From: JACQFZ01 sp041485885
Lineage (GTDB): Bacteria; Pseudomonadota; Gammaproteobacteria; Acidiferrobacterales; Sulfurifustaceae
NCBI GenBank assembly: GCA_041485885.1
Contig: JBGPKL010000005.1
Coordinates: 62,001-126,000, forward strand
Direction of reading: 5' to 3'
DNA length: 64,000 nt
A model generated the notes under the pieces. It was not told where the DNA came from, did not search any database, and saw only the letters and a program-made list of their open reading frames with translations. This document shows, piece by piece, positions 16,023-24,497 of the stretch. Each line of letters opens with the position of its first letter. Position 1 is the first letter of the stretch. The position numbers and the translations under genes are program-made.

Positions 16023-18083
16023 GTGGAACGGCCGATATGGAATTCGTGGCGTCTGCGTTTCCAATCGGCGCTGCGTTACAAGCTATTCGCGTTGGTGTTG
16101 CTGCCGTTGACGACCACGATGGCCGCGACGCTCGCCTACACGCTTTATTGGTTCCATAGCTATACCGAAGAGTCCCTGAACGTCGCGTTGCGTGATCACG
16201 TCGCGGTCGCGCGCCAAGCGTTGCGGCAGTTCCAGGACGAGCGCCAGCTCGAATTGCAGCAACTCGCGGAGTCGACGCCGTTCCGCGATCTCTTAAAGCA
16301 ACGCGATCAAGCGGCGATACAGCGCACGTTGCAGCGGCTGCGCGAAACCAGGAACTTCGCGTTCCTGCATCTCACCGGCATCGCCGGAAATTGGCTTTAC
16401 GAGGGTGCCGACGCGCAGCGCGCGAGCAAGCCGAGCCCGCTCGCCGATCGCGCGGAGCGCGGATTCGCCGGCGCGGCGCTCGAAGTGTTCCGCGAAGAGG
16501 ACCTCCGGCGCGAATCCGCGGCGCTCGCGGAGCAAGCGCGCGTCGAGTGGCGCCAAGGCAATGGTCAGGAGCTGCGCGGGCTGATGCTGCGCGTGGTGCA
16601 ACCGATCGTCGATGAAGACGGCCGCGTGTCCATGACCTTGGATGGCGGCCTTTTGTTTAATCGCAACCATGCGGCGCTCTACGCGCTCAGCAATCGCGTC
16701 TTCGCCGCCGGCACGCTACCGGCCGACGCCGAGCCGATCGTCACGCTGTTGCTCGCCGATCTTCGGGTCGCCGCGGTCGGCGACGGTTGGAACGCCTTGA
16801 TCGGTTCGAGGTTGCCGGCCGAATTGCGCACGCGCCTGAGCACGAAGGGCGATGTGACGATCGGGCGCGAAATATTGGACGGGCAAGCGTACGTCTCCGC
16901 GTACGGCGCGCTCTATGACGTCAACGGACTGCACGTCGGGAATTTGCACATCGGACTGCGTCAAAGCGCGTTCAGCGCAGGATATTACCGCGCGGCGACG
17001 CTGCTACTGTCGCTGTTCCTGATCGCGACGGCGATCGCCGCATGGATCGCGGTGCGCGGCGTGCGCTCGATATTCAAGCCGATCGAGACCATGGCCGCGG
17101 TCGTGCGCGCCACGCAGGCCGGGGAAGACCGGCGCATCGGACCCATCGGGACGCGCGATGAGATCGGGGAGTTAGCGCGTCAGTTCGACACCATGCTCGA
17201 CCAGCTCGCCGCGCGTAACCGTGAAATCCAAAGAGCCGCGACCGCGCTCGAGATCAAGGTCGGCGAGCGCACGTTCGAGCTCGAGCAGAAAAACGCCGAG
17301 CTGCAGGCGATCATCGCGCTCCTTGAAAGAACGCGGGAGCAACTGGCGCTGGCGGATAAACTCTCGGCGCTCGGGCAGATGGCCGCCGGCATCGCCCACG
17401 AAATCAATAACCCTGCCGCCGTCATTCTCGGCAACCTCGACGTGCTGACGGCGGAGCTGGGATCGGCGGCGCGGCCGGTGGCCCGCGAGATCGATCTCAT
17501 CGCGCAGCAAGTCGAGCGTATCCGCCACATCGTGACGAGCTTGTTGCAATTCGCACGCGCCCGCTCCGGCCCGAGCGAGATCAGCGACGTGTGCGTGAAT
17601 CAACTCGTGCACGACGTGTTGCCGCTCGTCGCGCACGTGCTGAAGGCCAAGTCAATCACCCTGCAACGACGACTCGACGCGAGCGGCGCGATCGCCGTCA
17701 ATCCGTTCGACCTCGAACAGGTGTTGATCAATCTGATCGTCAACGCCGCGAACGCCTGCAACCCGGGTGGCACGATAGAGATCACCACCGCCGACACGGA
17801 TGACGGAGGCGCCGTCATCGGCGTGCGCGACGACGGTTGCGGCATTCCGCACGACGATCTGAAGCGGATTTTCGATCCGTTCTTCACCGCGACCCCGCAG
17901 CGCGGAGCGGGACTCGGGTTATCGGTCAGTTACGGTCTGGTACGGCGCTACGGCGGCGAGATCACCGTCGAGTCGACAGTCGGCATCGGCAGCGTGTTTC
18001 GCGTGGAGCTGATGCGCCGCCCGCCGCGAGCGACCGCGAACGCGCCAACGACGACAACAAACGAAGAGGTGACGTATGGCTGA
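16023..18083 (+). CDS. Sensor histidine kinase with periplasmic domain
   Basis: The protein has 686 residues (GTG start). A first membrane helix near residues 20-42 and a second near 325-345 enclose a periplasmic sensor domain of about 280 residues. A HAMP domain, a coiled coil with Ala-Arg-Asn-Arg-Glu-Ile, then the HisKA box Ala-His-Glu-Ile-Asn-Asn-Pro with phospho-acceptor His459 follow. The HATPase domain shows Asn-Ala-Ala-Asn-Ala, Asp-Asp-Gly-Cys-Gly-Ile and Gly-Ala-Gly-Leu-Gly-Leu. It pairs with the sigma-54 regulator upstream. The ligand is unknown; formate, a metal oxyanion or a redox cue would fit the neighbourhood. Confidence 0.92.
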   Translation: MERPIWNSWRLRFQSALRYKLFALVLLPLTTTMAATLAYTLYWFHSYTEESLNVALRDHVAVARQALRQFQDERQLELQQLAESTPFRDLLKQRDQAAIQRTLQRLRETRNFAFLHLTGIAGNWLYEGADAQRASKPSPLADRAERGFAGAALEVFREEDLRRESAALAEQARVEWRQGNGQELRGLMLRVVQPIVDEDGRVSMTLDGGLLFNRNHAALYALSNRVFAAGTLPADAEPIVTLLLADLRVAAVGDGWNALIGSRLPAELRTRLSTKGDVTIGREILDGQAYVSAYGALYDVNGLHVGNLHIGLRQSAFSAGYYRAATLLLSLFLIATAIAAWIAVRGVRSIFKPIETMAAVVRATQAGEDRRIGPIGTRDEIGELARQFDTMLDQLAARNREIQRAATALEIKVGERTFELEQKNAELQAIIALLERTREQLALADKLSALGQMAAGIAHEINNPAAVILGNLDVLTAELGSAARPVAREIDLIAQQVERIRHIVTSLLQFARARSGPSEISDVCVNQLVHDVLPLVAHVLKAKSITLQRRLDASGAIAVNPFDLEQVLINLIVNAANACNPGGTIEITTADTDDGGAVIGVRDDGCGIPHDDLKRIFDPFFTATPQRGAGLGLSVSYGLVRRYGGEITVESTVGIGSVFRVELMRRPPRATANAPTTTTNEEVTYG

Positions 18084-18297
18084 AACGAGCTTCAACGAAG
18101 AGACATTCAACCTCGAAGTACGCAAATTCTTGAAGAAAGTCGGCGTCAACTCGCAACGCGAGATCGAGCGCGCGGTGCGCGACGCGCTGAAGTCGGGCGC
18201 GCTCAAAGGCGGCGAGCGCTTGCGCGCCGAAATGACGTTGTCTCTTCCGGAGGCGAAGCTGACCTACCGGATCGAAGACGAGATCGCGCTGAGTTGA
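18076..18297 (+). CDS. Small conserved protein (DUF6494-like)
   Basis: The 73-residue soluble protein is rich in charged helix. The pattern Glu-Glu-Thr-Phe-Asn-Leu-x-Val-Arg-Lys-Phe-Leu-Lys-Lys-Val-Gly-Val and Ser-Gln-Arg-Glu-Ile-Glu-x-Ala-Val-Arg-Asp-Ala-Leu matches, as I recall it, the small DUF6494 family of proteobacteria; this was not checked. The start overlaps the kinase stop by eight bases, so it is co-translated with the two-component pair. The function is unknown. Confidence 0.72.
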   Translation: MAETSFNEETFNLEVRKFLKKVGVNSQREIERAVRDALKSGALKGGERLRAEMTLSLPEAKLTYRIEDEIALS

Positions 18298-18349
18298 GTT
18301 TACCGTTCTCGATTGCGGCGCCAGTGAGTATCCCTGCGTCTTCATCGCC

Positions 18350-18916
18350 GTGAGCCGCGCCGACCGCGAACGCTGGGACCGAAAATACGCCAGCGGGAAT
18401 CCGAACGCGGCGTTCGCGCCCGAGCCGCTGCTAGTCCAATATCAACATTTGCTTGACGGACGCGGCATGGCGCTCGATGTCGCCTGCGGCGTCGGGCACA
18501 ACGCCATGTTTCTCGCGCGCCACGGTTACGAGGTCATCGCCGTGGATGCGAGCCTCGCCGGGCTGCGCTATGCACGCACCGAGCTGGCCGCGACGCGATT
18601 GTCGGTTCATTTGGTCGCCGCCGATCTCGACGAATTCGTTTTTGCTCACGATCACTTCGCGCTCGTCGTCATCTTTCGCTTCCTCGACCGAGCGTTGGTG
18701 CCGCGCATCAAACAAACCGTCCTGCCCGGTGGACTGGTGTTCTACCAAACCTTCAACGTTAACCAGCTACGCGTCGCGCCGCAGATGCATCGCGACTATT
18801 TGCTCGAACCGGGTGAGTTGACGCGGCTATTCGCAGATTTCGAAACCCTCGCGAGCAACGACGCGCCCGGCAATCGCACACCGCTCACCTACTGGATCGG
18901 GCGACGGCGACAGTAA
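18350..18916 (+). CDS. Class I SAM-dependent methyltransferase
   Basis: The protein has 188 residues, GTG start. Motif I is Leu-Asp-Val-Ala-Cys-Gly-Val-Gly-His-Asn, followed by Val-Ile-Ala-Val-Asp-Ala-Ser (motif II acidic residue) and a compact Rossmann fold. It resembles TehB/tellurite-type small methyltransferases that trim hydrophobic ligands or metalloid oxyanions, but the substrate is not readable. It ends 12 bases before the convergent DUF6505-like gene. Confidence 0.82.
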   Translation: MSRADRERWDRKYASGNPNAAFAPEPLLVQYQHLLDGRGMALDVACGVGHNAMFLARHGYEVIAVDASLAGLRYARTELAATRLSVHLVAADLDEFVFAHDHFALVVIFRFLDRALVPRIKQTVLPGGLVFYQTFNVNQLRVAPQMHRDYLLEPGELTRLFADFETLASNDAPGNRTPLTYWIGRRRQ

Positions 18917-18928
18917 TGCAAGTCTGTT

Positions 18929-19408
18929 TTACTCGTCAGTGACCGTCCAAATTTTCACGCGCTCATGATCGAGACCGTCCGGGGCGCGCGCGACGCGGAA
19001 GTTCTCGACGATCCCCTCGTCGCCGATACTTCGTTCGAGCGCGAGTAACGTATTCAGCGGATGGTTGCAAATGCTCGCGGCGAATTCGGCTTCTTCTTGC
19101 GCCATCGCACGAGCGGCATCGAGCTCGGGGGCGCCGTAGCGCTCGACGAAATGCGCGGCGAGGCGCTCGATCGCGGCGAGGTACTCGAACATGTGGATCT
19201 CGTCGACCTGGACGAGCGTGCTCCAGCCGAAACTTTCGGTGCCGAGGAACCCGCGACGAAACGCTTCCCGCGTCTTGCCGTCGGCGCGGTCCACGTCGAC
19301 GCCGAGAAACGCAAACGCGCCCGGCACCGCCCACTCGCCGGGACGCGACGGGGTTGCATAAACGCGCGCGTCGGAATCGTCCAGGCGGATTACTCGTGGG
19401 AAGTACAT
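18929..19408 (-). CDS. Conserved hypothetical protein (DUF6505-like)
   Basis: The 159-residue soluble protein has no signal peptide. It begins with a compact beta-rich region (Met-Tyr-Phe-Pro-Arg-Val-Ile-Arg-Leu-Asp-x-Ser-Asp) and continues with an amphipathic helical half rich in Ala and Glu. From memory the N-terminal pattern fits DUF6505, a family often found close to DUF6494 and Rieske-like genes; this was not checked. It is convergent with the methyltransferase and divergent from the Rieske-like gene, with 104 bp between, which should hold both promoters. Confidence 0.65.
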   Translation of the reverse strand: MYFPRVIRLDDSDARVYATPSRPGEWAVPGAFAFLGVDVDRADGKTREAFRRGFLGTESFGWSTLVQVDEIHMFEYLAAIERLAAHFVERYGAPELDAARAMAQEEAEFAASICNHPLNTLLALERSIGDEGIVENFRVARAPDGLDHERVKIWTVTDE

Positions 19409-19512
19409 AGCGGGTCCTCCGGCGTCATCGCGGGCGACTTCTCGCGGCGGTTCAATTCTGATTCAATGAGCTATCGCCATACCATACCATCTTCCGGCCG
19501 GGACGATTACCG

Positions 19513-20253
19513 ATGAGCGATGATCCCGAGTTCACCCGTCGCGGTTTCGTTCGTCTTTGCGTGTCGGCCGCGGCGCTCGTCGGCTCGAGCCCCGCGCTGC
19601 TCGCTCAGAGCGATGCGCCGCTGCATCGCTATCAGCGCGTGAAGTTGATCGATGACCGCGATCGCCCCGTCGCGGCCGCCAGTCTCAAGGTCGGCGAGAG
19701 CTATCTCTTCTACTATCCCTACATCTCGACGCCGTGCTTTCTACTGAACCTCGGCCGAGCCACCAAAGGCGCGTCACTGCAGACGGAGGACGGCCGACGC
19801 TACCGCTGGGACGGCGGCGTCGGACCGCGGCGCTCGGTGGTGGCTTTCTCGGCGATTTGCGCGCACAAGCTGTCGCATCCGGCGCGCGAGGTGAGCTTCA
19901 TCAACTATCGGCATGAAGCGGCGAGTTTTCACGACATCGCCGACAAGGAGACGGAGCGCGCGCAGGTAATCTACTGCTGTTCGGAGAAAAGCGTCTACGA
20001 TCCCGCGGACGGCGCGCGCGTGCTCGGCGGACCGGCGAAGCAACCGCTGACGACGATAGTGCTCGAACAAGACCGGGAGGGCGCGTTGTTCGCGGTCGGG
20101 ACTGCGGGCGGCGAGCTGTTTGATCGGTTCTTCGAGCGCTTCTCGTCTCGCCTGTCGCTTGAATTCCGCACCAACGACGTACGAAAGTTGGTCATGAACA
20201 CCGCCACCGTAAAGCCGGTCACGGCGTATTGCCGGAATCAGATTCTTTGTTAG
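19513..20253 (+). CDS. Rieske-like protein with altered cluster ligand
   Basis: The protein has 246 residues. A twin-arginine-type signal (Thr-Arg-Arg-Gly-Phe-Val, then a hydrophobic stretch) predicts Tat export. The first ligand pair Cys116-Ala-His118 is normal, but the second site reads Cys155-Cys156-Ser-Glu-Lys159, where a Rieske protein should have Cys-x-x-His; Lys replaces the second histidine. The two ligand segments are also 37 residues apart instead of about 15-20. The surrounding Tyr-Asp-Pro and Gly-Gly-Pro-Ala-x-Gln-Pro-Leu blocks keep the Rieske fold. It may bind a variant cluster or none. The TAG stop lies inside the end of a repeat element. Confidence 0.78.
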   Translation: MSDDPEFTRRGFVRLCVSAAALVGSSPALLAQSDAPLHRYQRVKLIDDRDRPVAAASLKVGESYLFYYPYISTPCFLLNLGRATKGASLQTEDGRRYRWDGGVGPRRSVVAFSAICAHKLSHPAREVSFINYRHEAASFHDIADKETERAQVIYCCSEKSVYDPADGARVLGGPAKQPLTTIVLEQDREGALFAVGTAGGELFDRFFERFSSRLSLEFRTNDVRKLVMNTATVKPVTAYCRNQILC

Positions 20254-20391
20254 GGACGCTTTAATCAAGTCGAAATTTTCGTCACGCCGGTGAAAGCCGG
20301 CATCGAGAATCGGCCTAACGGTACGGCCGATGTTTTTCAAACCTGGATTCCCGCTTTCGCGGGAATGACAAACTTAATCAGAGCTTCCGTA
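20250..20391. repeat. Terminal-inverted-repeat element, copy B
   Basis: The left end begins TTAGGGACGCTTTAATCAAG (20250), the right end is ACTTAATCAGAGCTTCCGTA (20372-20391). The core holds hairpins including ATTCCCGCTTTCGCGGGAAT. The left end contains the TAG stop codon of the Rieske-like gene. Confidence 0.8.
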
Positions 20392-20612
20392 GCGAATGTA
20401 GGTTGGGTCGAGCGGAAGCGAAACCCGACGAAATAGTATTCTCCCGTGCTGGCAACCCAACAGCCACGGAGCCGACGCGAAGGGCTCGAATCGTTTAAAC
20501 CTTGGGATGGAGAATTAATCCGACACGGCGCTGGCCTTTTTCAGAGCTTCCCTAGCGAGGCAAAACCGTTTGTTCGGTCAAGGATCGTCGGCAGCGCACC
20601 AGTGAATTTCCG
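20392..20612. other. Intergenic repeat remnants
   Basis: No gene was seen. It holds a GTAGGTTGGGTCGAGCGG hairpin repeat (about 20398-20436), related to but not identical with the GATGGGTT family, and an isolated element end TCAGAGCTTCCCTA (20541-20554). It probably also separates the convergent transcripts on either side. Confidence 0.6.
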
Positions 20613-21194
20613 TCAGCTTCCGGACGACTGACCTCGATTCCGTTCGGCGACGCCGATCATTTCCACAATGGCGCGGTGTCCCTGCGCGCTCGCCAGCGTT
20701 GACGCCGTGCGCCCGGTGCGATCGCGGACGTTCACATCGGCGCCGCGCGCGAGCAGTGTCGTCGCGACGTTCTCGAATCCGCGCGCTGACGCGAGCATCA
20801 ACGCGGTCCATCCATTTTCCGCGTGGGCGTTCACGGCGGCACCGCCGGCGAGTAGGAGTTGCACGGCTTCAACGTCACCCGCAGTCGCGGCGTACATGAG
20901 CGCGGTGCCGCCGCGCCGATTGGCGGCGTCGACGCGAGCACCGTGACTCAGCAAAACGCGGATTAACGATCGGCTTCCTTCTGCCGCAGCGATCATCAAC
21001 GCCGTGCGACCGTCGTCGCTGGCTCGATTGACGTCAACACCACGGCCGACCATTTCTTCGAGCGCGACCGCGTCGCGTTGAGCGATGGCGCGACTCCATG
21101 CATCCTCCGCGGCCGCTGCGACCGTCGACGCCATTGCCGCAACCCAAATCGACAACCAGGCGCGCCGCGGCGCGCGACCGTATAAAGACGTCAC
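20613..21194 (-). CDS. Exported ankyrin-repeat protein
   Basis: The protein has 193 residues, GTG start with AGGGG five bases upstream. A signal peptide covers about residues 1-29. Four ankyrin repeats follow, each with the Gly-x-Thr-Ala-Leu-Met-x-Ala-Ala and Leu-Leu-x-x-Gly-Ala-x-Val-Asn/Asp pattern. Such proteins bind other proteins in the periplasm; the partner is unknown. No toxin gene is adjacent, unlike the second ankyrin protein at 62.5 kb. Confidence 0.85.
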   Translation of the reverse strand: MTSLYGRAPRRAWLSIWVAAMASTVAAAAEDAWSRAIAQRDAVALEEMVGRGVDVNRASDDGRTALMIAAAEGSRSLIRVLLSHGARVDAANRRGGTALMYAATAGDVEAVQLLLAGGAAVNAHAENGWTALMLASARGFENVATTLLARGADVNVRDRTGRTASTLASAQGHRAIVEMIGVAERNRGQSSGS

Positions 21195-21243
21195 GATACC
21201 CCTGCCGGAGCGCGCCGCGAGCGACTCGACGCTCGGGTCGCTC

Positions 21244-22191
21244 TCATCTAAGCCAGCGCGACAACGTCAAACCTATCGCCAACAGTGCGCCGTGGGCGCA
21301 GGCGGCGGCGATCGTTCGCTCGATGGGGACGCGCAGTTGTTGCGGCTCATGCGCGTGACGAAGGAGCCCACGTGCCGCCATCACGCTCAGCGGCACCGCG
21401 AGCAGCGCCAGCAGCGCGGTCGAAGGCAATACGCCGATCGCCACTGCCGCCGCGAGCCACAGATAAGCGACGACCGCGATCAGCGCATAACCCCAGCGCG
21501 CTTGCTGAAGCGGCAACCGTACCACCCAGTGGCACTTGCCCGCTTGCGCATCGGCGGCGCGATCCGGAAATTGATTCATGTACAGAATGTTCGTCACCAG
21601 CAGCGCGTAAGAAACGGCGGCCGCGACCGGCGTGAAACCCAAACCACCCCGCTGGACATAGTCGGTACCGACGACGATGAGGCCAAAGCCGAGGGCGACG
21701 CAAAGCTCGCCGATCCCGCGACTGTTGAGCTTCAGCGGCGGCGCGGAATACGCCCAGCCGATGAAAAGCCCGGCGGCGCCGATGACGTAGAGACCCCGAC
21801 CGAAGGAGCGCGCGAACAGCAGTCCGGCGACGGTGGCGACGCCGAGCAGCACCGCACCGAAACCGGCGATCTGCCGCTCGGTGAGGACGCCGTTCTGGAT
21901 GAAGCGACTGCCGCCGGTGTAGGGAAACACGCGTTCGGTATTGAACGCGTCGGTGCCGTTGCGCGCGTCGTAGTAGTCGTTGAGAACGTTGATGCCGGCG
22001 TGCGCCAGGAGCGCGAGAACGAGCGTCTTCGCCGCAAGCGTCGCAGAAACGTAACCGCCGCCGGCAAACGCGGACGCGAACCCGATCAAGCACCCGATCA
22101 GAGTCACGCTCAGGAACGCCGGACGCGTCGCGAGAAAATAGCGCAGGACGGGATTGGGCAAGCTCGCTAGCGTCGGCTCATGCGCTGGCAT
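21244..22191 (-). CDS. UbiA/MenA-family prenyltransferase
   Basis: The 315-residue membrane protein has eight to nine hydrophobic helices. The first aspartate-rich motif Asn-Asp-Tyr-Tyr-Asp-Ala-Arg-Asn-Gly-Thr-Asp and a second Asn-Gln-Phe-Pro-Asp-Arg-Ala-Ala-Asp motif bind the prenyl diphosphate. The overall pattern is closest to MenA-like 1,4-dihydroxy-2-naphthoate prenyltransferases, but no other menaquinone gene is in view, so no symbol is given. GGGAGA lies upstream of the ATG. It lies 71 bp from moaE on the same strand. Confidence 0.85.
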   Translation of the reverse strand: MPAHEPTLASLPNPVLRYFLATRPAFLSVTLIGCLIGFASAFAGGGYVSATLAAKTLVLALLAHAGINVLNDYYDARNGTDAFNTERVFPYTGGSRFIQNGVLTERQIAGFGAVLLGVATVAGLLFARSFGRGLYVIGAAGLFIGWAYSAPPLKLNSRGIGELCVALGFGLIVVGTDYVQRGGLGFTPVAAAVSYALLVTNILYMNQFPDRAADAQAGKCHWVVRLPLQQARWGYALIAVVAYLWLAAAVAIGVLPSTALLALLAVPLSVMAARGLLRHAHEPQQLRVPIERTIAAACAHGALLAIGLTLSRWLR

Positions 22192-22261
22192 GGCGCGTCT
22201 CCCTCATCGCGACGTTTCAACGACGCGCTCATCGTGAACACGAATACCTCGGCTCGATCGT

Positions 22262-22696
22262 CTACCGCGTATTGTGCTCCACCCAACGCGCGCTTTCGAG
22301 GCGTTGCTCTTTCTTCCAGAACGGCGCGCGCGTCTTTAGCTCTTCGATCAAATAGCGGCATGCGTCGAACGCCGGCGCGCGGTGCGCCGCCCACGCCGCG
22401 ACGAGGACGATGGGATCGTTCGGTTGCAATGCCCCGACCCGATGGATGATGAGCGCGTCGACGATCGGCCAGCGCTTCTTGGCTTCGTCGACGATGCGCT
22501 CGAGATGCTTTTCCGTCATGCCGGGATAATGCTCGAGCGTCATCGCCTGGACCGGCGCGTCCTCGTTGACGTCGCGCATGGTGCCGACGAAGCTCGCCAT
22601 CGCGCCGTGCTTACCGTTGCGCTTGAGCGCCTGACCTTGGTAGCGCGCGAGCTCGCTTGGCGGATCAAACGGCGCGTTGCGGATTTCGATGGTCAC
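22262..22696 (-). CDS. moaE: Molybdopterin synthase catalytic subunit MoaE
   Basis: The protein has 144 residues from a GTG at 22696 with GGAG seven bases upstream. It carries the MoaE core Ala-Phe-Val-Gly-x-x-Arg-like block (here Ser-Phe-Val-Gly-Thr-Met-Arg), Leu-Glu-His-Tyr-Pro-Gly-Met, His-Arg-Val-Gly, and the C-terminal Lys-Thr-Arg-Ala-Pro-Phe-Trp-Lys-Lys-Glu that holds the active-site lysines. With MoaD (not in the window) it puts sulphur into precursor Z to make molybdopterin. Confidence 0.95.
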   Translation of the reverse strand: MTIEIRNAPFDPPSELARYQGQALKRNGKHGAMASFVGTMRDVNEDAPVQAMTLEHYPGMTEKHLERIVDEAKKRWPIVDALIIHRVGALQPNDPIVLVAAWAAHRAPAFDACRYLIEELKTRAPFWKKEQRLESARWVEHNTR

Positions 22697-22832
22697 GATC
22701 AATCTCCGGACGAGGGACTAACCGGGTTCCATGATAACGCCGCTCGGACGTACCGCCAAAACGCGCACGGACTCTACGGCCCGTACGCTACCGCGAATAC
22801 AGCGTCGTCCGCTGAGTGGGCTGCGCCGATCG

Positions 22833-23063
22833 CTACTCGGCGACCGTGATAGTGATCTTGTCGCTCATCACGGCCGGATCGTGCGGAACGTGTGCCACTT
22901 TTACCTGGCCTTTGACGGTTTCGCCGTCTTTGGGCGAGATGAGGTAGACCTTCGCCCCGGCGGGCGACGGTGCGCGGCCCGAGGACGCGGCGAGCGCCGT
23001 GTGGGAGGCCGAGAACGCCGGAATGCCCGCAACGAAAAATACCGCGCCAACTGCGACCGCAAT
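22833..23063 (-). pseudogene. 5'-truncated small exported protein gene
   Basis: An open frame of 76 codons reads as a signal-peptide core (Ala-Val-Gly-Ala-Val-Phe-Phe-Val-Ala-Gly) followed by Val-Tyr-Leu-Ile-Ser-Pro-Lys-Asp-Gly-Glu-Thr-Val-Lys-Gly, reminiscent of DUF4399-type exported proteins. There is no ATG, GTG or TTG in the signal region, and an in-frame TAA sits directly before the first codon (ATT at 23063). That junction is exactly where a repeat element (copy C) begins, so the element or an associated deletion removed the start and the basic end of the signal peptide. Confidence 0.68.
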
Positions 23064-23185
23064 TTATTACCCCTCTCCTGGAGAGAGGGGGGATGGGATG
23101 AGGGAAGCAACGCGATTTCTTGCACCGCCGCTCCCTCACCCTGGCCCTCTCCCGGAGGGAGAGGGAATTAATCAGATTTTTCCTA
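23061..23185. repeat. Terminal-inverted-repeat element, copy C
   Basis: The right end AATTAATCAGATTTTTCCTA (23166-23185) is intact and contains the TAG stop of the FDH gamma gene. The left end is trimmed to AATTTATTACCCC. The core holds an inverted pair of CCCTCTCC-GGAGAGGG hairpins and is close to the core of copy E at 41 kb. Confidence 0.78.
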
Positions 23186-24277
23186 AACCGTGCGCGGCGA
23201 ATTGCGCGCCGGTTTCTCTTCGGCCGATTCGGTCTTACGCCCCGCCTGTTCGTACCAAAGATCGTGATGTTCCTTCGCGAACTCGACGCTCACGCGTCCG
23301 CGCACCATACCGGGAAGCGCGCCCTCTACACCCCACGCGCCGAGATACATGTGACCTAGCATGAGCGCAAGCCAAAATGTTCCCGCGAGATCGTGAATCA
23401 CATTGGCCGTCTGCATGGTTTCACGCGACGGCCCGAATAGCGGAAAGTCCATGACGATACCCGTGATGCTCACGGCACACCCAAGTACAACTAGGCCCAG
23501 CCAGAAGGTGATGTATTTCTCGCCGGGGTTGATGTGTCCGGCACGCGGATGGCCGCCGCCGAAAAAGCCACCGCCCTGTCGCAGCCACTCCCAGTCGACC
23601 TTAGGATCAGGCAGCGCATAGCGAATCCACGCGACGATCTCGATCACTATACCGATCACGAAGAACGGCCCGAAATAGTTATGCAGCGCCATCGCGACGG
23701 TGGCATAGCTGCTGAAGCCCGCGTACCCCATCAGAGGAATCAACACCGCCCGCCCGAACAGCAAGCTCAGCCCGGTGATCGCGAGCACGATGAACAGCAC
23801 CGCCGTGTACCAATGCAGCACGCGCTCGGCGAGGTTCCAGCGCTCGACGGTGCGGCCGGATGGCGGCTGCCGCAACCTGATCCGTCCGCGCACGATCGCG
23901 AACGCGAGAATCGCGCCGACTACGATCGCGAGCAACCACGCGTCGATACCCTCCACCGGCCCGTCGCGCAGTTGCCGCCAGTTCTGGCCACCGTTTTGAA
24001 TTAGCACGTTCGTCGTATAAGGACCCGACGCCGCGGTATAGCCTTCGTAACCCTGGCGCACCGCGCGCCAATAGTTCGCGCGCGGATTGCTCTGCTGATC
24101 GGCGGCACCCGCTGCTTCACGCGCGCCCTGCTGGGCGTGCGCGGCGTTGATGGCGACGTACAGGTAACCGGTGAACGGCAGCGTCAGCGCGCCGACGAGG
24201 ATGGCGGCGAAGCTCCACGTCATCGCTCGGCGGCGGCGGGACCAACGATTTTTAACCTCGGAACCTTCACCAGCCAT
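23183..24277 (-). CDS. Formate dehydrogenase gamma subunit (cytochrome b556)
   Basis: The protein has 364 residues from the ATG at 24277 (GAGGAG eight bases upstream). The first helix is followed by a periplasmic segment of about 90 residues with a Tyr-Trp-Arg-Ala-Val-Arg-Gln-Gly block, as in FDH3-type gamma subunits. The following four-helix cytochrome b core has haem-ligand candidates in Val-Leu-His-Trp-Tyr, Leu-His-Asn-Tyr-Phe-Gly-Pro and Leu-Gly-His-Met-Tyr-Leu. It anchors the enzyme in the inner membrane and hands electrons to quinone. It is the last gene of the fdh operon; its stop codon lies in repeat element copy C. Confidence 0.92.
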   Translation of the reverse strand: MAGEGSEVKNRWSRRRRAMTWSFAAILVGALTLPFTGYLYVAINAAHAQQGAREAAGAADQQSNPRANYWRAVRQGYEGYTAASGPYTTNVLIQNGGQNWRQLRDGPVEGIDAWLLAIVVGAILAFAIVRGRIRLRQPPSGRTVERWNLAERVLHWYTAVLFIVLAITGLSLLFGRAVLIPLMGYAGFSSYATVAMALHNYFGPFFVIGIVIEIVAWIRYALPDPKVDWEWLRQGGGFFGGGHPRAGHINPGEKYITFWLGLVVLGCAVSITGIVMDFPLFGPSRETMQTANVIHDLAGTFWLALMLGHMYLGAWGVEGALPGMVRGRVSVEFAKEHHDLWYEQAGRKTESAEEKPARNSPRTV

Positions 24278-24291
24278 CCGGCTTCTCCTCA

Positions 24292-24486
24292 TCAGTGGTC
24301 TTGCTGCGTAAGCGCCAATCGATTGCGGAGCGATTTTTCCAGTTGTGGGGAAGTTTGCGTGTCCCAGCTCTTCTTCGCGTCCGCATAGGGGCCATCCTGA
24401 AGCGCGGGCCTGGAACAACCAGCCACAACAAGCAACGTTACCAAAGATATCGCCATCGCTCGTGCGGGTAAGCGCGACTTTGGCAT
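24292..24486 (-). CDS. Small lipoprotein in fdh operon (64 aa)
   Basis: The 64-residue protein has a basic start, a hydrophobic stretch, and lipobox Val-Val-Ala-Gly-Cys with Cys24 as the lipidated residue. The mature part is only about 40 residues, polar and helical (Lys-Lys-Ser-Trp-Asp-Thr-Gln-Thr-Ser-Pro-Gln-Leu). It lies 14 bp before the gamma-subunit start and 11 bp after another tiny lipoprotein gene. No family is recognised. It may be an accessory peptide of the membrane-bound dehydrogenase. Confidence 0.68.
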   Translation of the reverse strand: MPKSRLPARAMAISLVTLLVVAGCSRPALQDGPYADAKKSWDTQTSPQLEKSLRNRLALTQQDH

Positions 24487-24497
24487 TGCCTGCAAGC

